Source: Penium margaritaceum (taxonomy: Eukaryota > Streptophyta > Zygnematophyceae > Desmidiales > Peniaceae). Taken from it: 61,485 nucleotides of DNA. The position numbers and the translations under genes were made by a program. The notes below the pieces were generated by a model. The model worked only from the letters and a program-made list of their open reading frames with translations, was not told the DNA's origin and did no database searches. The stretch is from positions 35,504 through 96,988 of the forward strand of contig SZWC01007283.1 of assembly GCA_023375785.1 (NCBI GenBank). The letters are read 5' to 3'. Below, piece by piece: positions 58,726 to 61,485 of the stretch (the first letter of the stretch is position 1; the number at the start of each line of letters is the position of its first letter).

Positions 58726-61485
58726 ATGCCGAAGCAAACCTCCCCCAGTATGGCTGCCGACGCAGCTGCCGAGAGCACCGGCGCTAGCGGTCAACGTCGA
58801 CCACCGCCATCATCACCACAGCAGTAGCAGCAGTCGCAGCAGCAGCAGCAACAGCAGCAGCAGCCGCCACTACAGCAACAGCATCCACTACAGCAGCAGC
58901 AGCAGCAGCAGCGACAGCTACAGCCGCCGCCACAACAACAGCCACCGCTGCAGCAGCAGCAACAGCGTCCGCTGAGTCCGACTACTTTGGCGCGCCAAGT
59001 GCGCGCACTGGCGGACCTGCAGGCGGAGAGCCGCGATACCTTGACGAGGCAGGTGGCCGAACTACAGGATATGCTCAGGGGCTTGCTGCCCCAGCAGCAT
59101 CAGTAGCGTCCGTCGACTGACCCGAGCGAGGACCACCTTGCCCACGGCGGTAATGGTGATGAAGTCGCGGCGAACCTCTCAGACTCAGGTGAGGAGGGCG
59201 AGGAAGAGGTGCTCCGAGCGCGCCTCATCCGCCTGGAGGCGCGACGCAGAGCACGCGAGGCCAATGCGGCCCTCCAGGGCGCCAGCTCCAGCTCCAACGT
59301 GGACCCCAGCTCATCTCGCCGCCCACTGAGCTTTGAGGAGCTGGCTTTGCGGGCCCACCTGGGTAAGGGAATTGCCTCCTCGATGCCTGGCCCCGTAGTG
59401 GCTTCGGCCGTTGCCCTGCCAACGGTCAAGCCACCCAAGTGGTTTGAGTCAGACCCGCCCGTCTTCCGGACTGGTAATGACTACAAGTCCTGGGAGCCAC
59501 GCTTTCGCATGTGGGCCATGAGCGAGGGAGTCCTCCCCTACTACCTCGCACCATATCAGGCGTCTGACCCTGCTCAGACACACATGGCAGTCCGCGCAGC
59601 TTCCGGCCTGATGAAGGCCGCCCCCGACTTCACCAAGGACTTCAGTCGGTTCCTTGGCGATCCGCTGACCGGGGCAGCAGCTGACCCGTACGCGGCATGG
59701 GCACTGGCCGTCACTCTGTTTGAGGGGGCCACCTTGGCGCTGACATCCCAGCGCCTCGCCGACTTCAACTCCCTCTGTCAGACTGCTCAGGAGTCTGCAG
59801 CCGACTACTGGCGCCGGGCGATCCAGCTGTACGAGGATCTTGGAGACGACGCTCCAGCGCAATACTCCGCCCTCCAGATTATCCTCTACGGCATCCACCC
59901 CGACTACGCGCGCGTCTTCAGCAACTTCGACCAGACGCTACTGCGCGACATGGCGAGCGACGGGACCCTGCTGCGATGGGCCACCCTCCACTTTCTGGAT
60001 GTGGCAGGCATGGACGCCGCGAACCGCGCTCGCCGCAGCACCGCTTCCGCTACAGTTGCCGCCGCGTCGCCCACCCCTCCGTCTACAGCAACGGCAGCTC
60101 CAGCACAGGGGAAGAAGGGTCGCAGAGCGTCGGGTGGTGGCACCAGCGGCGGGACCACCAGCGGCACCAGCACTGGCAGTGTCAGCCGCAGCAGCAGCGG
60201 CGGGAGCAGCAGCAGCAGCAGCGGCGGCGGCAGCAGCAGCGGCTCTAGCAGCACGACGGGACGTCGCCTCGTGTGCTTCAACTGCGGTGGTGACCATCGC
60301 TATCCCGACTGCACTCGCCTGACGGGACGCCCACTGGACTGGGCCAAGGTCACCCGTGGGCTGCAGCAGGCGCACGAGGCGCGCATGCGCCAGACGTCCG
60401 GTGCTACCGCCCGCTCAGCCGCCACTACCGCAGCCGTCCCAGAGGAGTCCGCCGCCACAGCAGGCTCCTCCACTGATCCTCGCGACCAGGCCCTCGCCGA
60501 GCGCGACCGGACGATCGCCGAGCTTCACCAGCTTCTCGCCCTACGCTCATCTCAGGGAGGTGCGAGTGAGTTGACTGAGTCGAGGGGTCCTACTGCCTGT
60601 GGACTATTTGTGTCGTTGCGTAGTGATGACTGTGGTGGTCCCCATGCCCAGCCGTGTGCGCGTGACGGACCCGATGACACGTCTTGGTTGCATGCGTCTC
60701 ATGTCCGCTCCGCTGCTCGTCTTGCCGCGTCGCCTGCCGAGCGGCCTGCTGCCGCGCCTTGTTCCGTCGCAGAGTGCCACGTTGCCCCTTGTACACGGGT
60801 CACAGATGCCACGTGGGTCGTGGACTCTGGTGCCACCCATCACATGACGTGTCGTCGTGACGCCTTTGTCGTCTTGCATCCCGTTGGCGCCGTTCGCTCT
60901 GTTCGCACTGCAGCTGGCCATGAGGTCCCTGTCCAGGGTGTTGGGGTTGTGCAGTTCACCGGGCCAGCTGGTCCCGTATACATCTCCGACGTCCTTTTTG
61001 TCCCTCATCTGGAACTCAGCCTGCTGTCTGTCCGTGCCTGCACCAAGATGGGACTCGGCGTCACGCACACGGCTGCCGATGCTCGCATCTTTGTGCGCGA
61101 CACCGAGGAGACCGTCCTCAGTGGGACGGTCGTCGATGATCTTTATCACATTGCTGGGTGCTCTGCGAGTGCACCCCCTCTGCCTCCCTCTTCCGCTGCC
61201 CGTGTTTTTGTCGCTGGTGCTCTGTCCCCCGAACACCACCGCCTCCTGCATCGACGTCTCTGTCATGTGCACCTAGGGGCTGTCGATAGGCTGATCCGCA
61301 CTCAGCCTGCTCTTGGTCTTGATGCCGCGTCCTTCGAGGCGCCGCCCACGACCGACTGTCTGGCCTGTGCTGAAGGAAAAATGCACCGGTCTACTTATCC
61401 TGCGTCTGTCTCCAGGGCTCGTCGGCCCCTGGAGCTTGTCCACTCCGACCTCATGGGTCCGCTCCCTGTCGAGTTTCAGGAAGAC
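58726..61485 (+). CDS. gag: Copia-F gag-protease-integrase (partial)
   Basis: ATG 58726 (MPKQTSPSMAADAAAE) opens a frame with TAG at 58825 and 59104, both in a Gln-rich stretch. From 59107 to the window end (793 codons) there is no stop. In order: an acidic segment and helix (RLIRLEARRRAREANAALQ), the capsid-like region (YKSWEPRFRMWAMSEGVLPY; SAADYWRRAIQLYEDLG), a Gly/Ser linker, the zinc knuckle CFNCGGDHRYPDC (60274-60312), the protease motif DSGATHH (60823-60843), VYISDVLFVPHLELSLLSVR, the pre-integrase region LLHRRLCHVHLGAVDRLI with CLACAEGKMHR, and the first integrase Asp in LELVHSDLMGP. It leaves the window inside integrase. If translation starts after the second TAG, no obvious ATG lies near. 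Confidence 0.9.

Larger units (their letters stand above)
57363..61485 (+). mobile_element. Copia-F, 5' part, running off the window
   Basis: 5' LTR 57363-57898, PBS, a leader with CCGCGG and CAG repeats, then a long open gag-pol frame to the window end. Related to Copia-A: R/U5 blocks are shared (CAGTTGTCATTTCTCTCTGC; GCATTCTGACACTT) and Gag, protease and integrase match. There are no frameshifts over about 2.4 kb, so it may be the youngest or most intact element here. The 3' end and target duplication are not visible. Confidence 0.92.

Overview
The window is eukaryotic repeat DNA made almost entirely of Ty1/copia LTR retrotransposons. Every recognisable protein is Gag or Pol in the Copia order (Gag, zinc knuckle, aspartic protease, GAG-pre-integrase, integrase, reverse transcriptase, RNase H), apart from one unfamiliar extra ORF described below. 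The primer sites match the 3' end of initiator tRNA-Met (TGGTATCAGAGC). I recognise no host gene, rRNA, tRNA or CRISPR. The density of nesting, the PBS type and the CAG-rich, fairly GC-rich leaders suggest a large repeat-rich genome, possibly of the green lineage (plant or alga). That assignment is inference; no host marker is present.

Layout (elements lettered here). 1-1076: unrecognised sequence with an LTR-like remnant. Copia-A (+), 1077-9166: 641-bp LTRs, 5-bp target duplication TATGT, nearly complete Pol with a few stops and shifts. Copia-B (-), about 9335-12160: old and lacking most of RT. 12161-13181: nothing recognised. Copia-C (+), 13187-35470, target duplication ACACC: its 3' LTR is split by Copia-D (-), 20903-35379, duplication CTCTG, whose gag is in turn split by Copia-J (-), 25435-31707. 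35471-35746: LTR-like remnant. Copia-G (-), 35747-48617: internally deleted, with its 5' LTR split by Copia-H (-), about 41275-48344. Copia-E (-), 48661 onward: its 5' LTR is split by Copia-F (+), 57363 to the window end, which carries an open gag-pol frame leaving the window.

The most unusual content is in the minus-strand group D, E, G and H. Each carries an extra Ala/Val/Thr/Ser-rich ORF with hydrophobic C-terminal segments between the 5' LTR and gag. D, E and H also share a conserved non-coding block starting 30-31 nt upstream of the gag ATG. Other signals are: an array of perfect hairpins in the J LTRs, with one extra hairpin in only one LTR; four TGACGTCA palindromes about 20 bp apart in the A leader; about 27 CCGCGG hexamers in the F leader; and in-frame stops that are mostly TAG, some at the same codon in independent copies.

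Two single-N positions (8434, 55595) each sit between imperfect direct repeats of equal length (234 and 289 bp). They look like unmerged assembly joins rather than biology.
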